Assembly: GCA_020426595.1 (NCBI GenBank)
Contig: JAGQPS010000016.1
Location: 1-35,966, forward strand
DNA from: Planctomycetales bacterium
GTDB taxonomy: Bacteria > Planctomycetota > Planctomycetia > Pirellulales > Pirellulaceae
Reading direction: 5' to 3'
DNA length: 35,966 nt
The notes under the pieces are model-generated. The model had not been told where the DNA came from and did not search any database. It saw only the letters and a program-made list of their open reading frames with translations. Position 1 is the stretch's first letter; each line of letters opens with the position of its first letter. The translations under genes and the position numbers were made by a program. Below are positions 1 through 8,459 of this stretch, piece after piece.

Positions 1-148
1 ATCCGGTGGGCTTATATCAACAGGCCGTCACGCTTCGGGTTGGCTTTGGTTTTCCAGGCTTTTGACTTCGTTGCTTGGGCGGGTTCGTGAACGGCGCGAA
101 AGCGAGAGTGGCGTGGCGACGTCATCGTTCGTCGTGAGGAGGCGTCCC

Positions 149-463
149 GTGGTCTGCGAGCATTTGAGCTGGCTGGAACGAGCCTTGATCCACGCGGGGT
201 TCCAAGAGACTTATCGTGGACAGGCTTGGTCGCACAATTGTCGTGAGTGGGTTTATTACCCGGTTTGTCTCGACATCGATCGGCTGCGAGCCGAGCATGA
301 CTTCGCGCCGTCGCTCGAGACGCATGAGAACCTGGACCCCAAGTCCGGCACCGAACGTGGGCTGGTTTGCCGGGCGTGCCACGATGCGATCATGGGGCGA
401 GTGGCGGACGCGCCTCGCTTCCCGATGACCGACTTGTCATCGGGCCAACCGGCGAAAAACTGA
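149..463 (+). CDS. Small conserved-looking cysteine/histidine protein, unknown function
   Basis: Encodes 104 residues if started at the GTG at 149. That start is chosen because a strong Shine-Dalgarno, GAGGAGG, lies six bases upstream (136-142). The frame stays open further upstream to a TTG at 62, but nothing there looks like a ribosome site. The protein has no signal peptide or membrane segment. Cysteines are at residues 3, 31, 40, 74 and 77, with His5 and His78, so a metal (probably zinc) site is possible. The C74-x-x-C77-H78 stretch formally matches a haem c motif, but a cytosolic 104-residue protein without export signal is unlikely to be a cytochrome. It stands alone and converges on gmd. 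I recall similar short proteins in planctomycetes but cannot name a function. Confidence 0.72.
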   Translation: MVCEHLSWLERALIHAGFQETYRGQAWSHNCREWVYYPVCLDIDRLRAEHDFAPSLETHENLDPKSGTERGLVCRACHDAIMGRVADAPRFPMTDLSSGQPAKN

Positions 464-519
464 GACTCGTGACTCCATCCGCGCGACCGCCGCGGAGCGA
501 CACTCGTTGAAAACGTCAC

Positions 520-565
520 GGCAAGACCGCCCCGATCTTGCCGCCCACCGTCATTCGGTAGGCGG
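520..565. terminator. Two adjacent hairpins between convergent genes
   Basis: GGCAAGA (520-526) pairs with TCTTGCC (536-542), and CCGCC-ACC (541-549) pairs with GGT-GGCGG (557-565) around one mismatch; the two overlap by two bases. They lie between the convergent ends of the small protein gene and gmd. Neither is followed by a T tract, so this is a possible bidirectional stop or mRNA 3' end structure, not a clear intrinsic terminator. Confidence 0.35.
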
Positions 566-642
566 CGTCCTTACGGCCTCCGGGCTCTTGGCGACCGAGT
601 CCATGCGAGACCCGGCCGATACTACTCGCTCGCCTTGGCGAG

Positions 643-1719
643 TTAGCGAACGCCCTTGCCGCTGAGCTGATGCTCGATGTTTTGCAGATCCGCGTCGACC
701 ATCATGTCGACGAGGCCTTCAAAGGCGATTTGCGGTTCCCAGCCCAGCTTGGCGCGAGCCTTCGCGGGATCGCCTAGCAACAAGTCGACTTCGGCGGGGC
801 GGTAGTAACGCGGGTCGACCTTGATCAACGGTTGCCCTTGCGGTCCGCGTCCGACCTCGGCGTCTCCGCCGCCTTCCCAGGTGATGGGCAAGTTGACCCG
901 CGAAAAGGCCCGCTCGCAGAATTCCCTCACGCTATGAGTCTCGTTCGTGGCGATCACGAAGTCATCGGGCTCCTCGACCTGCAGCATCCGCCACATCGCC
1001 TCGACGTAATCACCGGCGAAGCCCCAGTCCCGCTTCGCATCGAGATTACCCAGGAACAAAGTCTCCTGGAGACCATGGACGATGCGGGCCACGGCGCGCG
1101 TGATCTTGCGAGTCACGAACGTCTCGCCCCGACGAGGCGACTCGTGATTGAACAAGATTCCGTTGGTCGCGAACATGCCGTACGACTCGCGATAGTTCCG
1201 CGTCACGTAGAACGCATACGCCTTGGCACAAGCATAGGGACTGCGGGGGTAGAACGGAGTCTCCTCGGTCTGTGGCGTTTCAATCACCTTGCCGTACAGC
1301 TCACTGGACGAGGCTTGGTAGAAGCGGGCGTCGAGGCCGATTTCGCGCATCGCCTCCAAGATTCGCACACAGCCGATCGCGGTGACATCCGAGGTGTATT
1401 CCGGTACGTCAAAGCTGACTTTGACGTGGGACTGGGCACCGAGATTGTAAATCTCGTCGGGGCGTACCGTCTTGATGACGTTGTTGATGCTCGAGGCATC
1501 GGACAGGTCGCCATAGACCAACCGAAGACGAACATCGGGGTCGTGCGGGTCTTGGTAGATGTGGTTGATGCGGGCCGTGTTGAACGACGAGGAGCGGCGA
1601 ATCACACCGTGGACCTCGTACCCCTTGGACAGGAGCAGTTCGGCCAAGTAGGAACCATCCTGGCCCGTGATTCCAGTGATCAAGGCCCGCTTTCCATTCC
1701 GCTCCGGGAATCCGTTCAT
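643..1719 (-). CDS. gmd: GDP-mannose 4,6-dehydratase
   Basis: Converts GDP-D-mannose to GDP-4-keto-6-deoxy-D-mannose, the first step towards GDP-L-fucose and related deoxysugars, in the cytoplasm. The 358-residue protein is of usual family length. It has the extended-SDR nucleotide motif G16-ITG-QDG22, the QASSSELYG segment (Ser138 and Glu140 align with the catalytic Thr and Glu of E. coli Gmd), and the catalytic Y162-ACA-K166. An [10 protein letters not shown] stretch at 41-50 is typical of NADP binding in Gmd. The open frame reaches a TTG at 1776, but homology begins just after the ATG at 1719, so I use that. It lies 162 bases downstream of fcl on the same strand, consistent with co-transcription. 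A small hairpin (CTCGCC-TT-GGCGAG, 629-642) sits immediately after the stop. Confidence 0.97.
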   Translation of the reverse strand: MNGFPERNGKRALITGITGQDGSYLAELLLSKGYEVHGVIRRSSSFNTARINHIYQDPHDPDVRLRLVYGDLSDASSINNVIKTVRPDEIYNLGAQSHVKVSFDVPEYTSDVTAIGCVRILEAMREIGLDARFYQASSSELYGKVIETPQTEETPFYPRSPYACAKAYAFYVTRNYRESYGMFATNGILFNHESPRRGETFVTRKITRAVARIVHGLQETLFLGNLDAKRDWGFAGDYVEAMWRMLQVEEPDDFVIATNETHSVREFCERAFSRVNLPITWEGGGDAEVGRGPQGQPLIKVDPRYYRPAEVDLLLGDPAKARAKLGWEPQIAFEGLVDMMVDADLQNIEHQLSGKGVR

Positions 1720-1881
1720 AGCTGCGACATCCATACGATAAGGAAGACAGTCGAGGCGACTCGTCGTGTTGTCCAAGTTAACTGGCTAGGCCGACTAGGC
1801 TCCGATGATTCAGGCTTGGCCCAAGGTAGAGCCAAGTGGCTCGGCGTTCCCCAGGGGACGCCAGGTCGTCGATTTGGCGAG

Positions 1882-2847
1882 TTAGGTGTTCGCCGCGGCG
1901 GCGGGACCATGCTCCAAGAACCACGCGTACGTCGAGCGAATACCGTCGCGAAGCGAAACCTGATGGCGCCACCCGAGCCCATGCATTCGGTCGACGCTTA
2001 ATAGTTTCCGAGGCGTTCCGTCGGGCATCGAGCTGTCCCAGACGATCTGGGCGGTGGGATACACCACTTCCGCGACCAGCTCGGCCAGTTCGCGAATCGT
2101 CAGATCCTCGCCCGTCCCGACGTTGATATGCCCCCCCTCGGTGAAATGCTTGAGGAGGTACAAACACCCGTCGGCCAAATCATCGACGTGGAGAAACTCT
2201 CGCCGCACCGCTCCCGAGCCCCAGACGACCACTTCGGCTCGCCCCTCGACCTTCGCCTCGTGAAACTTGCGCATCAGGGCGGGGAGAACGTGCGAGTGCT
2301 TCAAATCGAAGTTATCGTTCGGCCCGTAGAGATTCGTGGGCATCGCCGAGAAGAAGTCGCAGTCGTATTGGCGACGGTAGGCGTCGCACATCTTGATACC
2401 AGCGATCTTTGCCAAGGCATACGGCTCGTTGGTCGCCTCAAGAGGCCCCGTCAGCAACGACGATTCCTCGATCGGCTGCGGGCAATCGCGGGGATAGATG
2501 CAGGAGCTACCGAGATACAACAGCCGGCGCACACCTGTTTGCCAAGCCGCGTGAATCGTATGTGCGTGAATCAATAGGTTCTGGTGCAGGAACTCGGCCG
2601 GCAACGTCGCATTGGCGTGGATCCCACCGACCTTGCCAGCCGCTAGGACCACCACGTCGGGGCGCTCGCGATCGAACCAACGCTCCACCTGATCCTGCCG
2701 ACACAAGTCGCACTCGTCGCGAGTCGCCATGACCAAATTGGTGTAACCGGCCGCCCGAAAGCGACGAAGCAAAGCGGACCCGACGAGGCCACGATGCCCA
2801 GCAATGAAGATCTTGTCGCTCGGTTGGATCAGCTCGTTCTGGTTCAT
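1882..2847 (-). CDS. fcl: GDP-L-fucose synthase (GDP-4-keto-6-deoxymannose 3,5-epimerase/4-reductase)
   Basis: Finishes GDP-L-fucose synthesis by epimerising C3 and C5 of the Gmd product and reducing C4 with NADPH. At 321 residues it equals the E. coli enzyme in length. Visible landmarks are the Rossmann motif G17-HRG-LVG23, the GSSCIYP segment with Ser114 and Cys116, Y143-ALA-K147, and His186 in the SHVLPAL segment; these align with Ser107, Cys109, Tyr136, Lys140 and His179 of E. coli. The ATG at 2847 is preferred to an upstream TTG at 2865 because of this match. It precedes gmd on the minus strand and follows trpA after 145 bases. Together fcl and gmd predict fucose in the surface glycan built by the glycosyltransferases further along. 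Symbol wcaG is an alternative name. Confidence 0.97.
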   Translation of the reverse strand: MNQNELIQPSDKIFIAGHRGLVGSALLRRFRAAGYTNLVMATRDECDLCRQDQVERWFDRERPDVVVLAAGKVGGIHANATLPAEFLHQNLLIHAHTIHAAWQTGVRRLLYLGSSCIYPRDCPQPIEESSLLTGPLEATNEPYALAKIAGIKMCDAYRRQYDCDFFSAMPTNLYGPNDNFDLKHSHVLPALMRKFHEAKVEGRAEVVVWGSGAVRREFLHVDDLADGCLYLLKHFTEGGHINVGTGEDLTIRELAELVAEVVYPTAQIVWDSSMPDGTPRKLLSVDRMHGLGWRHQVSLRDGIRSTYAWFLEHGPAAAANT

Positions 2848-2992
2848 GATTTGACGTTGGGGCAAGCCGGAGAATCTGGAAACATGCGTACGATAATCAA
2901 ATTGGGCGGATCGTCCAACGCGAGTTCCCAGAGCTCAATTCCCCGCCACCATCCCAAAGCGGGGCCCCCATTCCGTGAATGCCAAGCGACGC

Positions 2993-3811
2993 TCAGCTTT
3001 GGGTGGAGAGCCCATCGACCAGTTGGCCCACGAAAGCCTCGACATCGGCGACTTGGCATTCACGCGGCTTGATCGAACCATCGGCGGCCGGGGCCAACCG
3101 CCGGACGATGGCCGAGCCGACAATGACTCCCGCGGCGACGCGGCTGAGCGCCGTGACTTGCTCCGGCTGAGAGACTCCGAAGCCCACGCACACCGGCACA
3201 TCGGTTTGTTGCTGGAGCCACTGAATGCGCTCGGTGATCTCCTTGGGCAATTCGACTCGTTCTCCCGTGATACCGGTGACCGAGACGTAGTAGACGAAGC
3301 CGGTCGACTCCCGCGCGATTTTCACCGCTCGATCCTCGGGGGTGGTGGGCGTGACCAGACGGATCAACGAAAAATCGCGACTTCGGCAGACGGCGTCCAT
3401 CTCGGCCGAGTCGTCGACGAGTAGGTCGGGGATGATCGCTCCGCTAACCCCCGCCGCCTGGGCTCGCTCGACGAAGGACTCGAGTCCCATGCGATAGACG
3501 ATGGCGTAGGACACCATCACGACGACCGGCATTTCGATTTGGGGGGCGATCCGAGAAAGCCGTTCAAACACGGCCTCGACCTTGAGCCCACGATCCAGGG
3601 CACGCGTGTAGGAGGCCTGGATCACGGGACCATCAGCGATGGGGTCGGAGTAGGGAATGCCGATTTCACAGACGCCACAGCCGAGACGGTCAAAGGCTCG
3701 AATCAAGTCGCACATCGTATCGAGATCGGGATCACCGGCGGTGATGAACGGCACGAGCGCCTTGCGGCCTTGTTGGCGAAAAGCTTCCAGGCGGCGATCA
3801 ACCTTGGACAT
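2993..3811 (-). CDS. trpA: Tryptophan synthase alpha subunit
   Basis: Cleaves indole-3-glycerol phosphate to indole and glyceraldehyde 3-phosphate; indole is passed to TrpB. The 272-residue protein keeps both catalytic acids at canonical positions, Glu49 (in CEIGIPYSDP) and Asp60 (in IADGP), and the phosphate-binding glycines near VGFGVSQPEQV and GVIVGSAIV. The start at 3811 is set by an AAAGGA Shine-Dalgarno seven bases upstream in the transcript; the frame continues further upstream but without homology. It lies 199 bases downstream of trpB, an unusually wide gap for this normally tight pair, and 145 bases upstream of fcl. No other trp genes are present in the window. Confidence 0.97.
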   Translation of the reverse strand: MSKVDRRLEAFRQQGRKALVPFITAGDPDLDTMCDLIRAFDRLGCGVCEIGIPYSDPIADGPVIQASYTRALDRGLKVEAVFERLSRIAPQIEMPVVVMVSYAIVYRMGLESFVERAQAAGVSGAIIPDLLVDDSAEMDAVCRSRDFSLIRLVTPTTPEDRAVKIARESTGFVYYVSVTGITGERVELPKEITERIQWLQQQTDVPVCVGFGVSQPEQVTALSRVAAGVIVGSAIVRRLAPAADGSIKPRECQVADVEAFVGQLVDGLSTQS

Positions 3812-4010
3812 CGAGCGATCCTTTTGCAACGAGCCCCGGAACGAATCCGTGTCGCATGGGGCGTCCGACACGTTGGTGTTGTTGTCTCGGGAGGAGCGAC
3901 ATCAAGCCGTCCGCCCCCAATCGGCAAAGGTCACTCGACACTTCACGTCGATTCAATTCGCGCCGATTCAATCCGCCGCCCGCGCTGCTTGTCCGCGGGA
4001 AACCCTTGTC

Positions 4011-5228
4011 CTATTCCTCGCCGCGCAGACGCGAGATCTCGGCCGCGTCCTTTTCGCCTCGCCCCGACAGGCAGACGACCACGTGTTGATCGGCAGGCAA
4101 CGTGGCGGCGACTTTCAGGGCATGGGCGATCGCGTGAGCCGATTCGAGGGCCGGCAGGATCCCTTCGCAGCGAGCCAAGGTTTCAACCGCCTTCAACGCG
4201 TCGGCGTCCTCGCAGCAGGTGTATTCGACGCGGCCTGTTTCCTTCCAGAAACTATGTTCGGGACCCACGCCTGGATAATCGAGTCCGGCCGAGGCGGAGT
4301 GCACATCGCAGGTTTGGCCATTGTCGTCTTGCATGACGTAGCTGAAGCTGCCGTGCAGCACGCCGGGGCTGCCGTAGGTGAGCGGAGATGCGTGATCTCC
4401 CGGCTTGCCACCTCGCCCACCCGCCTCGACGCCGATCAAGCGGACTCCCTCCAACGGTACGAACGGATGGAACATTCCCGCCGCGTTGCTGCCTCCACCC
4501 ACGCAAGCGATGACGACATCCGGCAGCCGTCCCAATCGCTCCTGGGACTGCGCGACCGCTTCTTGGCCGATCACCGATTGAAAATCGCGCACGATCATCG
4601 GAAAGGGGTGAGGGCCCACGACCGAGCCGATGATGTAGTGGGTGTCCTCGACGGTCGACATCCAGTCGCGCATCGCTTCGTTGATCGCGTCGCGCAGGGT
4701 GCGCGACCCGGTGGTGACCGGCCTCACCTCGGCTCCGAGCAACTTCATCGTGCGGACGTTGGGCGATTGCCGCCGGACATCCTCCTCGCCCATGTAGACC
4801 ACGCACGGCAGGCCGAAACGGGCACAAGCGGTGGCGGTGGCGACGCCATGCTGACCAGCGCCAGTCTCGGCGATGACGCGCCGCTTTTTCATGCGCAGCG
4901 TCAGAAGGGTCTGACCCACCGTGTTGTTGATCTTGTGGGCCCCGGTGTGGTTCGTGTCCTCGCGTTTGAGCCAGATCTTGGCTCCGCCAGCCAAAGCGGT
5001 GAGCCGCTCGGCGAAATAAAACGGACTGGGCCGACCAACGAAATCCCGGAGCAGCTCCTGGAATTGCCGTTGGAAAGCCTCATCCTCGCGAGCCTCGAGG
5101 TACGCCTGCTCCAACTCCACCAGGGCTCGAGTCAACGTTTCCGGAACGAACTTCCCGCCAAAGCGACCGAATCTCCCTTGGGCATCGGGGACGGCGCGAA
5201 AGTCGATGTCGGACGGAGAAGAGGCCAT
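4011..5228 (-). CDS. trpB: Tryptophan synthase beta subunit
   Basis: PLP enzyme that joins indole and L-serine into tryptophan, working in an alpha2-beta2 complex with TrpA. The 405-residue chain has the family opening [12 protein letters not shown], the HKINN segment with the PLP lysine at residue 99, the [11 protein letters not shown] loop, and the GGGSNA phosphate-binding turn. It is a TrpB1-type protein (the partner-dependent form), which agrees with trpA next to it. The ATG at 5228 follows a modest GAGAAA ribosome site. It is divergent from mutM across about 350 bases that must carry the promoters for both directions. A 9-base direct repeat (CGATTCAAT at 3949 and 3964) lies in the trpB-trpA spacer; its role is unknown. 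Confidence 0.97.
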   Translation of the reverse strand: MASSPSDIDFRAVPDAQGRFGRFGGKFVPETLTRALVELEQAYLEAREDEAFQRQFQELLRDFVGRPSPFYFAERLTALAGGAKIWLKREDTNHTGAHKINNTVGQTLLTLRMKKRRVIAETGAGQHGVATATACARFGLPCVVYMGEEDVRRQSPNVRTMKLLGAEVRPVTTGSRTLRDAINEAMRDWMSTVEDTHYIIGSVVGPHPFPMIVRDFQSVIGQEAVAQSQERLGRLPDVVIACVGGGSNAAGMFHPFVPLEGVRLIGVEAGGRGGKPGDHASPLTYGSPGVLHGSFSYVMQDDNGQTCDVHSASAGLDYPGVGPEHSFWKETGRVEYTCCEDADALKAVETLARCEGILPALESAHAIAHALKVAATLPADQHVVVCLSGRGEKDAAEISRLRGEE

Positions 5229-5579
5229 GATCGATTTTTCTCGTCATACAAATGGCGGATTCCCACCGGCATGCCGCGATTGCGGGAGTGTGGTCGCGAC
5301 AGGGTGGGAATGGTCGGCGAAATCCAAGTTGTCGATTGTGCTTTGACCAGTGTCCCATCGTCAACGCCCTAAGGCCGGTGAACGACGGGACGATTAAACT
5401 TGGCTCGGACGCGCGGTGTGCGAGGTCGCCCCACGACCACGAGACAAAAGGCCTGAGTTGGTCGCTCAATGGGCTCGCCAACCTCGCCGGGCCAAACTGG
5501 CGGTCAGCCGTTTTGCGGAGGGTGCCCTCCAGCAAAGCGCCGAGGACCACAAAACGCCGCAGGCCAAGGGAGAACCCAC
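5229..5579. other. Divergent intergenic region trpB / mutM
   Basis: No reading frame here resembles a gene. It should hold the trpB promoter on the minus strand and the mutM promoter on the plus strand, but I see no convincing paired -35/-10 elements and no Trp leader peptide or attenuator hairpin. Confidence 0.5.
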
Positions 5580-6428
5580 ATGCCCGAACTTCCCGAAGTC
5601 GAGACGATGTGCCGGGGCATTCGCTCGATCGTGGGTAACGTGATTTTCTCGGTGAAGGATCCTGGGTGTGACTGCCGCCCCATGGCGATCAGCCCCAGCA
5701 TCTCGAGTCTCCATCGGCGGCTGCGTGGGCGACGCATCGAACAGGTTTCGCGTCTGGGAAAGCGAGTCGTCCTGACCTTCGACGCGGGCTACTACTTGGT
5801 GTTCGAGCCCCGCATGACCGGTCTCGTGAGCCTCGTTGATCCGCCCGACTGGAGCCACGTGCGAGTGCGGATGGAAGTGGAAACGAACCGAGGGATCCAA
5901 GAGGTTTGGTTTTGGGATCGCCGCGGATTGGGAACGCTGACTGGCTACGACGCCGACGAGCTCGAGGCGCGAGTACGCTCGAAGCTCGGTCCCGATGCGC
6001 TCGAGGTTGGCTCGGAGGAGTTGACCGAGCGGTTCTCCACGACTCGGCAAGCGATCAAGGTCGCGTTGCTCGATCAACGACGACTCGCGGGCATCGGCAA
6101 CCTCTACGCGGCCGAGATCCTGCATGTCGCGGCGATTCATCCCGAACGAACCAGCGACTCGCTGAAAACCGCGGACTGGCGGAGACTTCATGCCGCGATG
6201 CGTCGGGTACTGGAGGAAGCGATTCGTTACGAAGGCTCAACGCTCTCCGATGGCACCTACCGCAACGCGCTCAATCAGGCCGGCGGATACCAGAATCATC
6301 ATCGCGTGTATGCCCGTGCCGGAGAACCGTGTGGCACGTGTCGCAAGCGGATCGTCGAGCGAATCGTTCAAGCCCAACGCAGCACGTTCTTCTGTCCCGG
6401 CTGCCAACCTCGGCGACGACGGTCGTAA
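5580..6428 (+). CDS. mutM: Formamidopyrimidine-DNA glycosylase (Fpg/MutM)
   Basis: Base-excision repair enzyme that removes 8-oxoguanine and formamidopyrimidines and cuts the backbone by beta/delta elimination. The 282-residue protein opens with PELPEVE, giving the catalytic Pro2 and Glu3, and has Lys61 in RLGKR, the helix-two-turn-helix segment AGIGNLYAAEIL, and a C-terminal zinc finger CGTC...CPGC with the family arginine in QRSTFFCPGC. The start at 5580 is fixed by PELPEVE and by a GGGAGA ribosome site seven bases upstream; an open frame continues to 5469 without meaning. One oddity: the region usually reading HLxMTG is FEPRMTG here, so the conserved histidine is replaced. Full-length Fpg/Nei member; Fpg rather than Nei because the Lys61 context and zinc finger fit Fpg. 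Confidence 0.95.
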   Translation: MPELPEVETMCRGIRSIVGNVIFSVKDPGCDCRPMAISPSISSLHRRLRGRRIEQVSRLGKRVVLTFDAGYYLVFEPRMTGLVSLVDPPDWSHVRVRMEVETNRGIQEVWFWDRRGLGTLTGYDADELEARVRSKLGPDALEVGSEELTERFSTTRQAIKVALLDQRRLAGIGNLYAAEILHVAAIHPERTSDSLKTADWRRLHAAMRRVLEEAIRYEGSTLSDGTYRNALNQAGGYQNHHRVYARAGEPCGTCRKRIVERIVQAQRSTFFCPGCQPRRRRS

Positions 6429-6792
6429 TTCCCGAATCGAAGCTCGACCGATCACCACGTTGGCAAGCTCCGACGACTCGAGCCGTCCGACCCCAATTCG
6501 TCGTAAATGGCCACTCTTACGGACCCGGTGATCCTTCATCGCTCGTCGCGCGCCGTGGCGACTTCGTCACCTTGGTTGGCGATCACATGGACACGCATGT
6601 CTCGTGAGCCTTTGGAGCGCGGCGGTAGCCACTTACAAGTTTGACAGAATGCGTCATTTCAAAACCGATCGAACCCTTCGACGGCGATTGGGCACCGCGG
6701 GTGCAAAGGGAAAGCGGACACGTGCCGCGAGCGAAGACCGTTTTCGCGGCTCGACATCAACTCACGTTTGCTTTCCTGGAAGGGCAATTCGC
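6429..6792 (+). other. Intergenic region between mutM and pseudopilin gene
   Basis: No supported gene. A perfect -35-like TTGACA occurs at 6641-6646 but no matching -10 follows at normal spacing. The ribosome site for the next gene, GGAAGGG, is at its end (about 6778-6784). Confidence 0.45.
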
Positions 6793-7599
6793 ATGCTTGT
6801 CGTCACGCATTCCGAAACTCGACGCCGTCGCTTGGGACTCACACTCATCGAACTGGTGGTGGTGTTGTCGGTTCTAGCCGCGGTGGCCGCCATCCTCGTG
6901 CCACTCATTCCCAACTTGCTACGCCGCTCCCACAAGGTCACCGACGCCACGCAAACGGCGGAAGTCTCGAAGGCGGTGCTGACCTATCAGGGGCTGTATC
7001 AGTCCTATCCCGACGAGTGGGATCTGATGACCGATGGCACGAGCACAACCGCTCCCAGCTTTATTCCGGCCGACGGCGGAACGCCTTTTGGAGGAGCCGC
7101 CTACATCGGAAATCTAACGACCGATGAGGTGGCGGCGTTGCGGCGAGTCGGCATTTCCAACGTGCATGCCTTCTCGACCACGCCGGCTCACCCGACTCTC
7201 AATCCCTATGCGGCATTGGTAACGGCGCCCACGGCTCTAAGCAATTCGCTTCCGGTCTTCATCATCGACAGCTCGATCACCGGTGGTGTGCCGGTGGAGA
7301 TCCAAAACATCCTCGCCCGCGACAACACCGCTCGGTTTGTCGTGTTTGGACTCGGGTCTCGTTGCACCGCCGTGAGCCGCGTGATGCAGAATGCCCCGAC
7401 TTCCGTTCCCCAGAACGCGGAGTTCACGCCGTCGACTCTGTACTCTCGTGTCGGGACGATCTTTCAAGTAGCGGGCACGGGCATCAACACGACGGAGCGG
7501 GCTCGATTCATCGGTGCGGTCGCGCTGGAGGATGATGAGCTCGAGAGCGCCGAGAAGGACCTGGTGAACTACTACGACATTTCGGCCAGCGGAGAGTAG
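6793..7599 (+). CDS. Type II secretion/type IV pilus-like pseudopilin
   Basis: Encodes 268 residues with a class III prepilin leader: a basic N-terminus (RRRR at 10-13), cleavage expected after Gly15, then LTLIELVVVLSVLAAV, with Glu20 as the conserved Glu+5 of the mature protein. The hydrophobic helix to about residue 41 would hold it in the membrane and pack in a pseudopilus. The rest (about 42-268) is a soluble domain with no cysteines beyond one near residue 195. The ATG at 6793 is chosen because the leader then has normal length and a GGAAGGG ribosome site precedes it; the open frame extends upstream to 6604. It is a lone gene ending in a strong terminator. Planctomycetes carry many such orphan pseudopilins (often DUF1559 type), but the usual H-X9-DG C-terminal signature is not evident here, so I leave the subfamily open. 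Confidence 0.88.
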   Translation: MLVVTHSETRRRRLGLTLIELVVVLSVLAAVAAILVPLIPNLLRRSHKVTDATQTAEVSKAVLTYQGLYQSYPDEWDLMTDGTSTTAPSFIPADGGTPFGGAAYIGNLTTDEVAALRRVGISNVHAFSTTPAHPTLNPYAALVTAPTALSNSLPVFIIDSSITGGVPVEIQNILARDNTARFVVFGLGSRCTAVSRVMQNAPTSVPQNAEFTPSTLYSRVGTIFQVAGTGINTTERARFIGAVALEDDELESAEKDLVNYYDISASGE

Positions 7600-7644
7600 C
7601 GGTTGGTCCGCGAGTTGCTCGCCTCGTGGTGCGGTTAACTCTGG

Positions 7645-7680
7645 GCGGCGCTGGTGCGGGCCACCGGCGTCGCTTTTTTT
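7645..7680 (+). terminator. Intrinsic terminator after the pseudopilin gene
   Basis: A 12-bp stem, GCGGCGCTGGTG (7645-7656) with CACCGGCGTCGC (7662-7673), two G-U pairs and a five-base loop, is followed directly by seven T residues. It lies 45 bases after the stop. Confidence 0.9.
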
Positions 7681-7912
7681 CGTGCGTTGCTTGGGGCGAA
7701 TCGCATTCGCTCCCTTCGCCAGGCACCGAGGATCCGTCGCCGAGTTGGGGCCTTTGTTCCGAGGGAGGTCCGACCTAAACCTTCTCCGGGTGGCCCTGGC
7801 CGGTGGCGGATCCCTTTTCGTGATGACTCGGGTGTCTTGAGCGGTGTGGCCGCGCTCTGACGGCCCTACCGCGCGACACCGAGATTCGAGTTGCTCCGCG
7901 TACTCGTGTGAG

Positions 7913-8002
7913 CTTGGCCTTCAGCCAAGGATGCGTGATTCACGGCTCGGCAACCTAGGGCGTTGCCCTGGGCTACGGTGAGTCCAGGCCGTTGGCCTGG
8001 GC
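7913..8002. repeat. Cluster of three short hairpins (REP-like)
   Basis: Three inverted repeats in 90 bases: CTTGGC/GCCAAG (7913-7929); CCTAGGGC-GTT-GCCCTGGG (7954-7972); and GTCCAGGCC-GTT-GGCCTGGGC (7982-8002). The second and third share the same GTT loop and the same pattern of a C-rich then G-rich arm, so they look like diverged copies of one unit. They sit in a non-coding stretch between a plus-strand terminator and a minus-strand gene. Hairpins of this look are, from memory, dispersed in planctomycete genomes; copy number cannot be judged from one window. Confidence 0.6.
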
Positions 8003-8217
8003 GGACGCATCGCTTGGAGAATGCGCTCGGCCTACGATCGATGAAACGACCACGATGGGCGTCTCCCGCCGACACGATGCGGCTCGCACGCGAATCGACG
8101 GCCTGACGCGGTGGGCTTCCATTGGCTTTCCGAACTGCCTGCTTAGGCGTCCTGTGCTTCGCCGCTGGTCGAAGGCAAGAGCGGCGGCTCGTGTCTGATC
8201 GAGCCAAGAAACACCAC
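8003..8217. other. Non-coding stretch
   Basis: No supported reading frame. Several short frames overlap here on both strands without ribosome sites or recognisable sequence. Confidence 0.4.
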
Positions 8218-8246
8218 AGCCCCGCGGTGCGACGCACGGCGGGGCT
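8211..8246 (-). terminator. Terminator-like hairpin after the small membrane protein gene
   Basis: AGCCCCGC (8218-8225) pairs perfectly with GCGGGGCT (8239-8246), extended by an inner GTGC/GCAC stem. In the minus-strand transcript it is followed by GTGGTGTTTCTT, a weak U tract. It lies about 34 bases beyond the stop of the 58-codon gene. Confidence 0.7.
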
Positions 8247-8279
8247 GAAGATGTTCGAGGACGTTTCGGGGGCAAGCTG

Positions 8280-8456
8280 TTAGTTGGCTCGCAACTGAAT
8301 CGTCGCTTGGTTGGTCTTCCAGTATGGGTAGTCACCGAATTGGCTGAGGGCCATGTAGAGGCAAACCGAGCCAAAGATCAGGAAGATACCCGAGGCGATC
8401 AGCATCACGGTGTAAACGTTCAGCTTTTGCTTTTGAGTCGCACCAGTTGCATTCAT
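8280..8456 (-). CDS. 58-residue single-span membrane protein
   Basis: A short gene of 58 codons plus stop, start ATG at 8456. The product has a short polar N-terminus (MNATGATQKQKLN), one hydrophobic segment at about residues 14-36 (VYTVMLIASGIFLIFGSVCL), then a polar tail containing FGDYPYWKTN. It begins three bases after the stop of the coiled-coil gene on the same strand, so the two are almost certainly translated from one mRNA and probably act together in the membrane. Codon third positions are GC-rich like the neighbours, and a hairpin terminator follows. I recall similar short proteins in planctomycetes paired with the same partner; the function is unknown. Confidence 0.82.
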   Translation of the reverse strand: MNATGATQKQKLNVYTVMLIASGIFLIFGSVCLYMALSQFGDYPYWKTNQATIQLRAN

Positions 8457-8459
8457 GTA

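Noticed and set aside
365..385. CxxCH motif in the 104-residue protein as a haem c site
   Set aside because: No signal peptide, single motif and a small cytosolic protein; zinc binding is more likely.
832..2001. 389-codon plus-strand open frame opposite gmd
   Set aside because: Lies antisense to a clear gmd; composition is a mirror of the gmd codons with no recognisable domain.
3657..5372. 571-codon plus-strand open frame opposite trpA and trpB
   Set aside because: Antisense shadow caused by GC-rich third positions; both sense genes have intact catalytic residues.
6641..6646. Consensus -35 TTGACA upstream of the pseudopilin gene
   Set aside because: No -10 element at normal spacing (ACCGAT at 17 bases), so not called a promoter.
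7654..7860. 68-codon open frame after the pseudopilin terminator
   Set aside because: Overlaps the terminator hairpin, arginine/proline-rich, no ribosome site.
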